Shown here: positions 22,261 to 32,105 of the stretch, one piece after another
How positions within the stretch are numbered: position 1 is the stretch's first letter
Layout: each line of letters begins with the position of its first letter
Assembly (NCBI GenBank): GCA_038277395.1
Contig: CM076193.1
Coordinates: forward strand, 150,525,813-150,589,812
Direction: 5' to 3'
Origin: Dryocosmus kuriphilus
Taxonomy: Eukaryota; Arthropoda; Insecta; Hymenoptera; Cynipidae
Length of the DNA stretch: 64,000 nt
Translations under genes and position numbers: made by a program
The notes under the pieces: generated by a model
The model's input: the letters and a program-made list of their open reading frames with translations, nothing else
What the model was told of the DNA's origin: nothing
Database searches by the model: none

Positions 22261-22466
22261 GATTTTACAAGAATTCCTTTCTTTAATGGACCACTGCGTA
22301 AGTACAATTTAGATCAAGATCTTACATCAAATTAGTTTAAGAACTTGCATCAAGATAGTCTAATACAATTATCAATCTTCTGACGCAATTATTACAAAAT
22401 TAAACTTAAAATATTTAACTTTAGAGCATCTAACTTAGCAAATGTTTCTTGCAAGGTTTTTAATGA

Positions 22467-23265
22467 TTATGAAAAGACTGCCTCTACAAAGTTTTGCTCT
22501 GAATTCTTAACTGGCCTGTTATAGAACCGTCCAAAGATCTTCCAGACGGCAGACCAACCCGTTTCATGTTTAAATGGCATTTAAATCGAGTCCCTTCATT
22601 AGAGCTTTGGAAGTGGACGCATGTCTTGTACTATGCGCTGTGTATCCCTTTTCTAAACCTACTTCCTGCATAATAAATCTAATCCATCTACTGATAGTCT
22701 GGGAGCCTACTGGTCCGTATGGCCTTCCAAAGGATATTAGCAATTGATTAGCCTCTCCCCTGAGATCCTTAGTTAGATCTATGTATGTTAAAAGGGTCCT
22801 TGCGACACAGAATTTCTCATTATTAAAGAACGGAAAAAGGGCATAAGGTTGGTCCGCACAAGGTCTAGAGGTTTTTATCAAGTCCGCTATTTTGACTTCT
22901 ACATCTCCTCTTAAGGATTTTACATTGCTTAAAGTAATTAAAGATAACGAATGAACCCTAAACTCTGAACCTAACGCTAATAACATGGCTAGTTTCAAGG
23001 ATAACCTTAGTAAATCCAAAGTCTCTGTTGGGGACCAATTCTCCAATTTTCTTAGAACAATCCCTACCTCCCAAGTCGCATGATATTTAGGTGCTGAAGG
23101 TCGAAGTCTGAAGACTCCCTCGAGGAAGCGGTTTAGGAGAGAGCTTCCCGATATATCGCAACTGTTAATTAGAGCTATTGCAGATCTTAAGGTATTAAGG
23201 GTACCATAAGCCGCGCCCTCTGTGAATTTCTTTGCTAGGCACTTGAGAATAATCTGATCCTCTGC
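22467..23265 (-). pseudogene. Tyrosine recombinase of the DIRS-like element (one frameshift)
   Basis: Would integrate the circular DNA copy of the element. The frame begins near 23265 with a core-binding-like segment (EGAAYGTLNTLRSAIALI). The catalytic part has the first Arg in GSEFRVHSLSLI, then ISRWIRFIMQEVG and the H-x-x-R box in YTAHSTRHASTSKA. After GLDLNAI the frame shifts near 22565, and the next frame supplies GWSAVWKIFGRFYNRPVKN with the nucleophilic Tyr in FYNRP, ending at TAA 22467-22469. All four landmark residues are therefore encoded, but not in one frame. About 265 codons. No methyltransferase-like ORF was found. Confidence 0.8.
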
Positions 23266-23363
23266 GTAGAAAGCATCCTGTGATTTCTTACTGCAGAAAG
23301 ACCACTAGTATCTTAAGGCTGTATTTTACTGTTTGTATGTACTCTCAGATATGGACGATGTCA

Positions 23364-24012
23364 TTATTTTGATTGTGGGTGGCTAACTTTCCTGCAAGGA
23401 GAAAGCAAAAGATGAGAAGATGGTACAAACTTTATTGTTTCCGAGATAAGAAGTCTATTGAATTCAGGAAACCATGGTTCACTTATCCAATAGGGTTCCA
23501 CTAAAATTCCTGTCGAGCCTTCATCCCTGATTTTCTTTAAAACCTTTGTAATTAGAGAGAAGGGTGGGAGGGGGTACCAATCCAATTTATGGTTAAAGCA
23601 TTAATAGCATAAGCTTCAGGCTCTCTTTCCCAAGAACAGTATTTATGATACTTTTTATTGATTATGGATGCGAATAAATCCATTGATGGGTTGCCGAATT
23701 TTGCTATTTTCTGAAACGCATACTCTGCCAAAACCTATGAGAGCCATCTGGTTTCTGAACGAGAAAATATGTGGATAGGAACTGACCCCTAGTGAAAGCA
23801 CATTCTTCTATAGCACTTGAGATTAGTAACTTTCGAATAGCCCTCTCTATGTCCTGATTAGGGCTCAGGGTATGCGGTTCTTTAGCCTGAAAAACCTCTT
23901 GTTCCAGAACTAATTTATAACCTCTTATTGTCTCTAAGACAAACTGTTCCTTGATAATTTGTTGCCAACATCCCGTAAAAAATTTTAACCTTGCGGAAGA
24001 TGAACTGACCAA
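23364..24012 (-). pseudogene. DIRS-like RT N-terminus fused to RNase H C-terminus (RT core deleted)
   Basis: From 24012: GRLKF-like SARLKFFTGCWQQIIKEQF, IRKLLISSAIEECAF, then GQFLSTYFLVQKPDGSHRF. This is the conserved RT N-terminus. Near 23720 it jumps to the end of RNase H: IAKFGNPSMDLFASIINKKY (the xDLFAS motif) and YHKYCSWEREPEAYAINALT. A frameshift follows, then PLPPFSLITKVLKKIRDEG and ILVEPYWISEPWFPEFNRLL. The YxDD catalytic core and most of RNase H are missing. The adjacency of this RNase H tail to a tyrosine recombinase is diagnostic of DIRS/Ngaro-type elements. Confidence 0.8.
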
Positions 24013-24020
24013 GTAAATTC

Positions 24021-25125
24021 TTAGTGTCTGCTCCTCTGAGATTGAGTATAATATTTCTTCGCTGGAGTCCTGTATTTCAGTAGTTTTTTGTAACTCCTGT
24101 AGGTGGTTGCTCTTGATTGATTTGATCTGTAGCTCCCACGTCCAAGCTCCTTCCTGATGTTAGAGCTTCTCCAGTTTAAAGAATTTACATTGGACTTGAA
24201 CGGGGCTCTGTTAGTCGGCTTTAGGTCCTTGGAAATTTTTTCGATGGCTTTAGACGTTTCAATCACTGCTTTTAAATTATCACCGAAAAGCCAGGTAGTA
24301 GGCTCCACTCTCTTTAGAATTTTTGGAGCCCTTTCATCAAACCTTGCCATCAAAAACGTTTTTCTCGCTTGTGTTAGAGAGAAAGATAACTCGCATAGGA
24401 GTTTTTCTGAGTTCGAGAGATTTCTTAGGATCTCTTCTCTATCCAGAGATGTCTCCGCATCGTTTAAAATGCTACTTAGCACATATAAAGTTGCAGACAA
24501 GGCTGCACAAGCTAGATTTTGATATTCTTTTAAATGATTATCTCTAGCTAATGCCCTAGGTTGAAGTTCAACTGCCTTTCATTGGAATCGCGGCAACCAT
24601 TTTTTCTTTTTCTTCCTTCTTGAATATGCCGCTTTTAATCCAAAATCCGATACGATTAGCCACGTCCTCTCTGAGGAGAATTTCCTCGGGGCTCTGCATT
24701 GGATTTTCACCTAAAAATAGATCCACTTCGTCCTGTACCCCATGGCTCTCTTCTATCTTCTCCTTCTTCCTCCATGTTGGAATTTTCTTTCTCCTGATCC
24801 ATTATTTCTATAAGGGAACAGACTCTTTAACAGGGAGAGTTCTACGGGTTATAAATTTCGTCTCCGACTCGCGGTCGAAGCTCAAAACATTTATTTGGCC
24901 CATGTCATCAATTCTCGATTGAAGATCAGCCACCTATATTTTATTTTTAATCCGTCTACGACGAATTTGGTGGCCTCATGTGCTGATGGTATCTGAAACA
25001 GACTGAAAACGAAAACTTACCCTCATGGTCCATAACTTCATTATAATTATCTATCTCTTCTAATTCCGCGAAAATCCGATTCATCTCCTCCTCCAAGAAT
25101 TGTAATTTTCTTTCCATAGCCGATC
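24021..25125 (-). pseudogene. Gag-like region of the DIRS-like element
   Basis: A possible start is the Met near 25117 (MERKLQFLEEEMNRIFAELE), an acidic coiled-coil-like segment that ends at a consensus donor (GGTAAGT, about 25020). Downstream frames give LFLGENPMQSPEEILL and REDVANRIGFWIKSGIFKKE. The main open frame (24500-24021) has FSLTQARKTFLMARFDERAP and NLKAVIETSKAIEKISKD, and ends in an Arg/Ser/Tyr-rich tail. This order and character match the first ORF of DIRS-like elements. Several frame changes are present; whether the donor is used is unknown. Confidence 0.55.
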
Positions 25126-25320
25126 TTGCCTACATCTCAACCTGTGGTCGTCACCAACGCCAAGAAACGAATGCTGATGCAGGGAAAGGGAGGAATGTGT
25201 AGCGGGTTAGACACAGAGAGAAGGTCCCCTTTTTTTATCTCTCTCTAAAATGTGGGCGCCATCCGACAACAAGTTGCGGTACCACAAGTGAAATATCTTC
25301 GAACAAGTAGAATGAAATAT

Positions 25321-25575
25321 AATACTGCATTTCGGGCTGCTGTATCAGAGGCGCATGCTTAAAAATGTTTTTAACTTCTACTGATAAAAAATCAAATTCT
25401 TGCATTTACATCGTCATTTTCTAACGTCCATTTTAACGTAGAATTATAACTACAACAATTGAAATACTCCGTTTGTTGTTTTTATTAATTATATTGCGAG
25501 GTTACTTTGATCTTACTTTAGGGTTAGTTTATGATTACGCGGTAACGTAACCATTGCGTCCACGCGATCCGCTAG
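25321..25575. mobile_element. Right arm of TIR element M
   Basis: Mirror of 19655-19835. It starts at the DIRS junction (AATACTGCATTTCGGGC) and ends CGCGATCCGCTAGGG at 25575. The flanks of M give no convincing target duplication. Confidence 0.85.
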
Positions 25576-25769
25576 GGAACTTCTGCTACTAACAAAATTG
25601 TATCACTTATATCTCTTGTTTTTCTTCTATTTTTTATGAAGTTACATAAAAAACAAACAAAAATAAGTTACTTCAAAAGATACAAGTATACCGATATTTT
25701 TTAAATTTTATTTTGCGTCAATATTATATTTTTTACTCAAAATATGAGAAAAATGACATTTTTCAGCAA

Positions 25770-26290
25770 ATATTTACATCGAATGATTTTATATAAATTT
25801 TTGGCTTATATGTTTTGTACAAATTTGATAACTTTTCGTATTTTGGACAGTTTCTCCGGATTTAGGCGGTGAACAATAAAAATAACAATTTTATTTATGC
25901 GCAAAACAAAGTTTTACGAAAACTTTTATGTCAAACCTTTCATATTGATATTTTTCGTATTTAAAACTTTAAATTTAATTTCTCCAAACTCTCCTACTTC
26001 TACTGAATCAAATTTAATTTTCCCTCTGAAAATTCAAATCTAAACTTATCGATTCTACAAAAGATGTTTCAAGCTTTACAAAAAAATGGAAAATATCTAA
26101 ATTAACTCTACAATTCTTCCTTCTTGTGAAGGGTTTCTTCCATCTGGAGTGTTTCGGTTTGGGGTGCAAATAACTCGAAGACTCGCGTACTCGGATACTT
26201 TTTTATAAGTTTTATTCGACATATTGGAGCGGCGATTTCGAATTTTAACTTTTTGAACTAAAATTTTGTAATAGGTGACCAAAAAACTCC
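25770..26290 (-). repeat. 543-bp tandem duplicate of the peroxidase 3' end
   Basis: 25775-26166 is repeated at 26318-26722 with a constant offset of 543 bp. Shared words include CGATTCTACAAAAGATGTT, AATCAAATTTAATTTT and CTCTACAATTCTTC. On the minus strand it contains a diverged copy of only the last ~20 codons (…ETLQMEETLHKKEEL-stop, near 26165-26107) plus 3'UTR, with no upstream coding sequence. It can be read as an incomplete tandem duplication of the terminal gene segment. Confidence 0.75.
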
Positions 26291-26650
26291 TACAAAATGA
26301 GCTTCATACAAATCGAATGATTTTCTGTACATTTTTGGCTGATGAGTTTTGTACAAATTGGATCCTTTTTCGTCTTTTGGATAGTTTTTCCAGGGTTAGG
26401 AGGTAAATAATAAAAAATGAAAATGTCATTTCTGTGCAAATAAAACTTTTATTTCGACTTTAATATAAAACCTTTCAACTTTACATTTTTTATATTTCAA
26501 ACTTCAAATTTAATTTCTCCAACATATTTTCCTAATTCTACCCAATCAAATTTAATTTTTCATCTTAAAAGTCAAATCTAGACTTATCGATTCTACAAAA
26601 GATGTTCCAAAACTTACAACAAAAAAAATGAAAAATACCAAAAACCAACT

Positions 26651-27247
26651 CTACAATTCTTCTTCCTTGTGGAGGTATATCTGGAGGGTTTCTTCCATCT
26701 GGAATGGTTCGGTTGCGGGTTCATATCTGACAACTAATTGTCCATTTCTGTCAATTTAGAAATTTGGTGAAATTCCACTTGATGGCCTGGGTGAAACCTC
26801 CAGATGGCTTGGGTTGACCCTTCAACCACTTCCACAGAGGATGAGCATTGTCTCCATTCACTTCAATTTTATGGAACATGTCGAAGGTCACGTCGTATCT
26901 CGAGACAAAATCTTTGATTTCTGTTGGGGATCCTGGTTCCTGTTGCCCAAACTGGTTACAGGGGAAAGCAAGAATCTTGACACCATCCTTTTTTCCTCCG
27001 TACTTTAGATAAAGAGCTTGAAGCTGTTTGTAGTTGGTATCAGTTAATCCACAGTTGCTGGCGACGTTGACAATGATGAGAACGTTTCCTTTGTATTTGG
27101 AGAGATTGACGTCGTGTCCGTCGATGTCCTTGGCGTGGAAGTCATAAACGGAAGTCGCAGATTTCCAGTCTTTATCCTGGTCGAATGTGTCATCAGCTTG
27201 TCCAGAGAGAACAAGACCCGCCAGGGTCACGATTAAAAAAGACCAGC
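26651..27247 (-). CDS. Glutathione peroxidase (GPx4/PHGPx-like, cysteine type), main exon, frameshifted near its end
   Basis: Reduces hydroperoxides, in this subfamily including phospholipid hydroperoxides, using thiols. The minus-strand exon opens after a good acceptor (TTTTGTTTCAG, ending 27248) with WSFLIVTLAGLVLSGQA, a signal-peptide-like stretch. Then come NVASNCGLTDTNYKQL (catalytic Cys in place of selenocysteine), ILAFPCNQFGQQEPG (Gln) and IKWNFTKF (Trp and Asn), a complete catalytic tetrad. The direct frame stops at 26751. One extra A near 26754-26759 shifts it; the other frame continues IDRNGQLVVRYEPATEPF… to TAG at 26651-26653. No ATG lies in this exon, so a 5' exon should exist; GTGAGT at 27352-27357 is a candidate donor, but its upstream frame is closed. 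AATAAA (minus, 26448-26453) is a possible poly(A) signal. A pseudogene or a sequence error are both possible. Confidence 0.85.
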
Positions 27248-27453
27248 CTGAAACAAAAGTTGTTTAGTTTACAAAGTCTACAACTTCTTAAACAAAAATT
27301 GAGATCTAATTATTACAAACTTAAAAGACGTTTAATAGTGAATGCTCGAGGACTCACGGAACACAAAAAATTAAGCTATTGATTCATTTCATTGTTATAA
27401 ACAAATGAAATAAACAAATGGACCAACATCTTCATTCACGGTAAGAGTACATT

Positions 27454-27595
27454 GCACAACAAGTTGAGAATTGACATATTTACCAGGGACCTGAAGTTGA
27501 AGGCGGAAGGCCGTATGAATCGAGTTCGATTCATATGGCCTTCGGCCGTCAACTTCAGGTCCCTGGTAAATATGTCAATTCTCATCGAGTTGTGC
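27454..27595. repeat. 142-bp near-perfect hairpin
   Basis: Arms begin GCACAACAAGTTGAG and end CTCATCGAGTTGTGC. The internal words CAGGGACCTGAAGTTGA and TCAACTTCAGGTCCCTG are exact mirrors, with the centre near 27524. It lies upstream of the peroxidase exon. Either a tiny foldback element or the inner end of a larger one. Confidence 0.8.
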
Positions 27596-27602
27596 ATACT
27601 AC

Positions 27603-27994
27603 TTTTCACAACGAGTGTATCGAAAATTCGATTTTCGACTTCTGCAGAGCATGAGCGAGAATACGAAACGATACCTGTTTCTATAAAATAAGATAGTCCT
27701 CCTCTTCACGGAATAACCGAACATTCCGTCTATGTGTTTTGACGTAGACGCCATTTTGAATGTGTAAATTGGTGTGAACGTAGCTACGAACAAGCGAGCG
27801 CGCGAGAATCGTACATCGATATGCTGCGATTTGACACGAAAACACCTCATGATTTTTCCTCACTCATTTGGGTTGAGTAGTATAACCCGAAGATTGTTTT
27901 CCTCACTCTTGAGGAAGCAACGTGTAATCGGCCAAATTCGCCATGCTCCGCAGACGTCGAAAATCGACTTTTCGATACTCGAGTTGTGAAAAAA
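27603..27994. mobile_element. ~390-bp TIR element
   Basis: Arms 27603-27653 and 27941-27994 mirror each other: TTTTCACAACGAGTGTATCG versus CGATACTCGAGTTGTGAAAA, and GCAGAGCATG versus CATGCTCCGC. The GTTGTG ends resemble those of the adjacent hairpin. No ORF and no clear target duplication. Confidence 0.65.
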
Positions 27995-28075
27995 AGTATT
28001 TCTTTTTGTTAAAGCGACATTTTAATTGTCATAAAAGTGAATATTGCTCACAATCAACTTAGAAAAGTCTGCTCA

Positions 28076-28386
28076 CTTCGTTCGCACATTCCCGCCACGC
28101 GCTTCGCGCGTGGCTCGCTTCGCTCGCAAGATTGAGCGCGCCTAGAGCGCGCGACCTGGTAGTCGTCGCGCTTCGCGCTCCGACACGGATGTTTTTGGTC
28201 CTCGAACTTCGTGCTCGGTTTCCGTTACCTGGGTCTTAAACTTTAAGAACACCTACTTTTGATGAAATTACTAAATTTGTATTTTGTTAAAAATCAGAAA
28301 CAACATTATTTTACTTAAGGCCCTGTCGGCCTTAAGGAATACATTATTATCACGACACTCGCGCTTCGCGCACGACAATTAATTAT
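28076..28386 (+). repeat. GCH block, divergent variant
   Basis: Carries CCACGCGCTTCGCGCGTGG, GAGCGCGCCTAGAGCGCGC, GTCGCGCTTCGCGCTCCGAC and ACTTAAGGCCCTGTCGGCCT, followed by TAAGGAA. Stem changes are paired on both sides relative to the usual copies (for example GGCCCTGTCGGCC versus GGCTCTATCGCCC). Confidence 0.85.
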
Positions 28387-28501
28387 TTTTTAAATCTATT
28401 GTGGATTAGTAGAGTTTTTTGAGATTTTCTACATTTTTCTAAATTTCCATAACGCAGGTTTTTGATTCTTCAAAGTAAAACGATGAGTCTTATTAAAAAA
28501 A

Positions 28502-28645
28502 AGTCCGCTCGCTTCGCGGGCACATTATCATCGCGCGCTTCGTGCGAAGTATGAGCGCGCCTAGGGCGCGCGTCTATTGGCACTCGCGCTATGCGCTCGG
28601 TGTTTATGGATCGTATAAACCTTTAAATTAAAAATTACAAAAGAT
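28502..28645 (+). repeat. GCH block, short form
   Basis: GCTCGCTTCGCGGGC, CGCGCGCTTCGTGCG, GCGCGCCTAGGGCGCGC and GCGCTATGCGC, then the GTTTATGGATCGTATAAAC hairpin. The ACTTAAGG part is lost. It runs into a T150 unit. Confidence 0.8.
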
Positions 28646-28649
28646 AGTA

Positions 28650-29006
28650 GATTTTTTTGAGACGAACAATTTTATCCTCTACCATTTTTTTGTATCTTGC
28701 ATATTTTAGCCGGAAAATTGATTTTTTTTATGTTGTGAAAACTGTTTTTCATGGAAAACCATAACCACTTGTCAAAAAACGCTGATTAACAAATTCGTCC
28801 TTACATTTTACGCCCTAAAAAAGTATGCCAAAGCGCAATCCAATCCGATTAGTCCTTCGAAAGTTATCGTGGGAACAAGCTCCGACGACGACGACGACAA
28901 CGACAACAAACAGACACCGTCGTAAAACATGCTTTCTCGGATTGAGGGGGTCGCGAAACGTCGAGATTTCATGAAGTCCGCGAAAGTCATTTTTAACATA
29001 AAACTA
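28650..29006 (-). repeat. T150 unit and R1 module, split at its terminal hairpin by the 3.1-kb TIR element
   Basis: T150 to about 28755, then R1 (minus) with CCTTCGAAAGTTATCG, GACGACGACGACAACGACAA and TTTCATGAAGTCCGCGAAAG, up to CATAAAACTA. The rest of R1 (TAATACCTTCTCATTGAGAT) continues at 32106. Confidence 0.75.
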
Positions 29007-29274
29007 CCCGAGTCAAAATTTAAATCGAAAATAAAACGTTCAAGTCTGTACGAAACTGACTTTAGACGATTTCGACGAAGTAAAGCTGATTTTAGACGCC
29101 TTTGAAAGATGAGAACGAATTTAAAGCGATTATAAAGTTATATCTAAAATGTAAACATAGGGGGAATTGTAATTTTAAACTGATTTGAAACGTTTTCAGC
29201 GGACGCATGAATTTCGTCTTGTTTTAACTATGCAAAATAATATATATAAGATGATGGTGGTTGTCGATCAGGGA

Positions 29275-30325
29275 TGATATATGTAAATAAAGATGTTGGT
29301 TTTTTTCGATTTCACTGATCATTTTTCTCTTTTTTATTCTTAAAAAGCGCGCTTTCGCTCCTCAAAGAGGGGCCAAAAATCAAAATTCAGTAAATAAAAG
29401 GTCAGAAATAGATTATCTTAGTAAAATCTATCATAATCTAATCCTATCGACACCCTAAAATAATACCAATCCTAAAACTTGAAACGAAACCCGGACGCCT
29501 TGACTGATTGATTACTTCACTCAGTATTATTGGTATTATTATCGGATATTGTACTATATATTCAATTTTATACATAAGCCCCCCTTTCTCCTTATATTTT
29601 ATCTATCCTATATTTATGTATAGAAGTTTTCGACTATGTATTGCCAATTCTAAAACTTGAAACGAAACTCGGACGCCTTGACCAGGTGTTTCTCAATACT
29701 TGGTATTATTGGTAATTCATATGCCGTAATTTTATATTATTATGCTGTTACACTTTTTTACTCATATATGTATATATTACTACGAACAAAAAATTGTAAA
29801 AAATACGTCATAACCTCATCGTCATTTTAAAATATGTTAACCTATAAATGCACTGTATTTCTGTCTCTCCCCACCATCTTACGTCTATACCTAGTTTCCT
29901 CTAAGGTCCACCTCAATTCTCTCCTCTGCAAGTAGAAGAATGCATACAAGAACTCTGCATTATGTTTTTCTTTAAAAAATCTCTACTTGGAGAGAGAGAA
30001 AAATGTGTACATACTTTTTATTATATATTTTAAAAAACTGGTTGTTACTTTTAACATTTTTAAACTTATTGATCACACTTTTAGTATAAAAAATCTAAAA
30101 TATCCACAGGTAAGATAGGTTATGTTGTATGACGCTTATAATTTACGTTTGTATTTCGAAATTTAAAAAATCTTATTTTTAATTCCAGCTGTAGAAATTG
30201 TCAACCATTATCATAAACCTGATGAGGCCCCTCTTTGAGGAGCGAAAGCTCGCTTTTTAATAATAAAAAAGAGAAAAATGATCAGTGAAATCGAAAAAAA
30301 ACCAACATCTTTATTTACGCAAAAT
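29275..30325. repeat. Inverted pair inside the TIR element
   Basis: 29283-29388 (AAATAAAGATGTTGGTTTTT … GCTCCTCAAAGAGGGGCC) is mirrored at 30223-30320 (GGCCCCTCTTTGAGGAGC … CCAACATCTTTATTT). Between them a ~180-bp unit occurs twice (TAAAACTTGAAACGAAAC at about 29474 and 29655). This is probably a further nested foldback insertion. No ORF. Confidence 0.75.
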
Positions 30326-30509
30326 AATATATTTTGCAGTTGCATTTTGATCATTATTTTGATTTGTGTATGTTCTTCTCGAATATTATATATATCCGGA
30401 AAGAGTTCGATTTCAACCGAAATATGTGCGGACAAAACAATGAATCCAGAAGGAGTCCGAATCAATCTGAAATTTGTCCGGGAGGAAAAATTATTATCCG
30501 CTAGAATTA

Positions 30510-30980
30510 AGGTGTAACATTTCAAAACAACGTATCTGAAACATTACCAGTGTAATGTTTCAAAAATATTGTTTTTTCAATATTGCACCTGCAATAAATC
30601 AAATATGTTAACAATATGTTACAGATGAAACATTTTATTTGCAACTGCGTGAAAATGTTTTTGCAACATTTCAAAATAATATATCTGAAACACTGCTAAT
30701 GTAACGTTTCAATAATATTATTTTTTCAATATTTTACCTGCAATAAATATATAAAATGTTAATGCAATGTTACACACGGAATATTTCATTTCCAACTCCG
30801 TGAAAATGTTTCTGCTACATTTCTAAAAAATTTATCTGTTACATTATTATGAATCTTTCTGAAATATTCTTACTAAAACATTCATAGGAATGCCTTAGTA
30901 AGAATATTACATAGTATTACATGGTAAATGCTGGTGAAATGTTTAAAATACAACATTTCATTCATGTTGCACAAATATTT
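30510..30980. repeat. Diverged ~145-bp tandem repeat
   Basis: Words AACATTTCAAAA, ATCTGAAACA, TTTTTTCAATATT and GTGAAAATGTTT recur about three times with decreasing identity. AT-rich and non-coding. Confidence 0.6.
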
Positions 30981-31390
30981 CTGCAATATTTCAAAATAAT
31001 TTTATACTTGCAATTGCAAGTTTAATCTGCTTTAATGAAATCTTACAATTTTTTAAAATATTTTTAAATTTTTCAAAAATTATTAAAATTTCCAAAAAAT
31101 ATTCAAATTTTCCAAAATTTTCAAGAATTTTTAAAATTTTAAGAATTTTAGTAATTTTGAAAATTTTAGTAATTTCGAAAATTTTGGAACTTTGAGAGAA
31201 TATTGGAAATTTTGGTAATTTTGAACATTTCTGAGAAGTTTGCTAATTTTGGAAATGTTGAAGAATTTTGGAAATTTGGAAACTTCTAAAAACTTTTCGA
31301 GCTTCCAAGTATGTGGAAATAAACATTCATCCTACGTCCCTGGCTTTTTCAAGGAAACACCTTGGCTTTGTTTTTGTCAAGAAAGTTCAA

Positions 31391-31485
31391 GCGGTCAGAT
31401 AGCTCAGTCGGCTAAGGCGTGCGTTATATTTATAGTTCGGTATAGTTTTAGGTATGTTAGGCAGGGTTCGATCCTCAGCAGGTGC
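31391..31485 (+). other. tRNA-like sequence / SINE head
   Basis: An A box TAGCTCAGTCGG (31400-31411) and a B box GGGTTCGATCC (31464-31474) are present, as in tRNA-derived pol III promoters. The spacing between the boxes is longer than in an ordinary tRNA, and a clean acceptor stem and anticodon arm are not seen. This suggests a tRNA-derived SINE head or a tRNA pseudogene. A related copy is at 47463-47545. Confidence 0.6.
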
Positions 31486-32105
31486 GATTTTTCATATTAC
31501 ATAAATTAAGCGTGCTATTATATATATAAGTAAATGTTTCTGCAATTGTGTAACTTCAAACATAATTGAAGTGCAGCAATAATATATAAAACTATTTTTT
31601 TTTGCATATAATATCATTCATGCGTTTACTGTGTGAATTTATCGCATCCTTTAGACCGTAAAAAGGATATTCTCAATGAATTACGCACCATGTGATAAAC
31701 AAGAAACAGAGAGTTACGTAAACTATTTAAATTTGTAAAACTATTAATGTGATTATCGTCCGTTCATAAAACAGGGTTTTACTATATTTCTTCTATGTTA
31801 AAACAATACATATTTATAAAAACGTGAAATATCTAATAAATTTGAAAAACGCAATTTATCTGTTTTTTTTTAAATCCCGCTTATTTTTTTTTATCAGCTG
31901 AGCGCGTGCGCAAAATGAGTCAGTTTTACAAGGTTTCAATTACGTCTTAAACTAAACGGATTTAAAGCGTTGAATCGGAAAATCTGGAAATAACGGTACC
32001 TTTTGACGATTAAAATCAGTTTTATTAGAACGATTTTAAAGCCTTGGGAAACGTTAATTCAGAAGGTTTGAACGGTCTTAAATTCGTTTTAAATTTCGAC
32101 TCGGG

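Larger units (their letters stand above)
19836..25320 (-). mobile_element. DIRS-like tyrosine-recombinase retrotransposon, 5.5 kb, degenerate
   Basis: Inverted terminal repeats match between 20080-20215 and 25175-25310 (ACTTGTTCGAAGATATTTCA; GTACCGCAACTTGTTG). The left terminus carries an extra ~50 bp absent on the right. An internal complementary region (22135-22260) is complementary to both outer ends joined together, which is the hallmark of DIRS-1-type elements. Minus-strand coding order is Gag-like, RT/RNase H, tyrosine recombinase. Joining the flanks (…GCCGGGCAAGC + AATACTGCATTTCGGG…) reproduces the empty site at 48.35 kb (GCCGGGCATAC + AATACTGCTCTTCGGG) with no target duplication beyond a possible AAT. 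The RT core is deleted and several frames are broken. Confidence 0.85.
29007..32105. mobile_element. 3.1-kb TIR element (CCCGAGTC ends) with TA target duplication
   Basis: TA-CCCGAGTCAAAATTTAAA at 29005 and TTTAAATTTCGACTCGGG-TA ending 32107. The intact R1 copy at 36309 reads CATAAAACTAATACC, which is the empty site. Sub-terminal arms share GTTTTAAATTTCG and ATTCGTT-type words. No transposase was found in any frame. It contains other repeats (29275-30325 inverted pair, 30510-30980 tandem, tRNA-like 31393), so it is a non-autonomous carrier or a nested composite. Confidence 0.8.

Noticed and set aside
26751..27230. Selenocysteine-type glutathione peroxidase
   Set aside because: The catalytic codon encodes Cys in NVASNCGL; no in-frame TGA is at that position.
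31391..31485. Functional tRNA gene
   Set aside because: A and B boxes are present but spacing is long, and acceptor and anticodon arms could not be paired.
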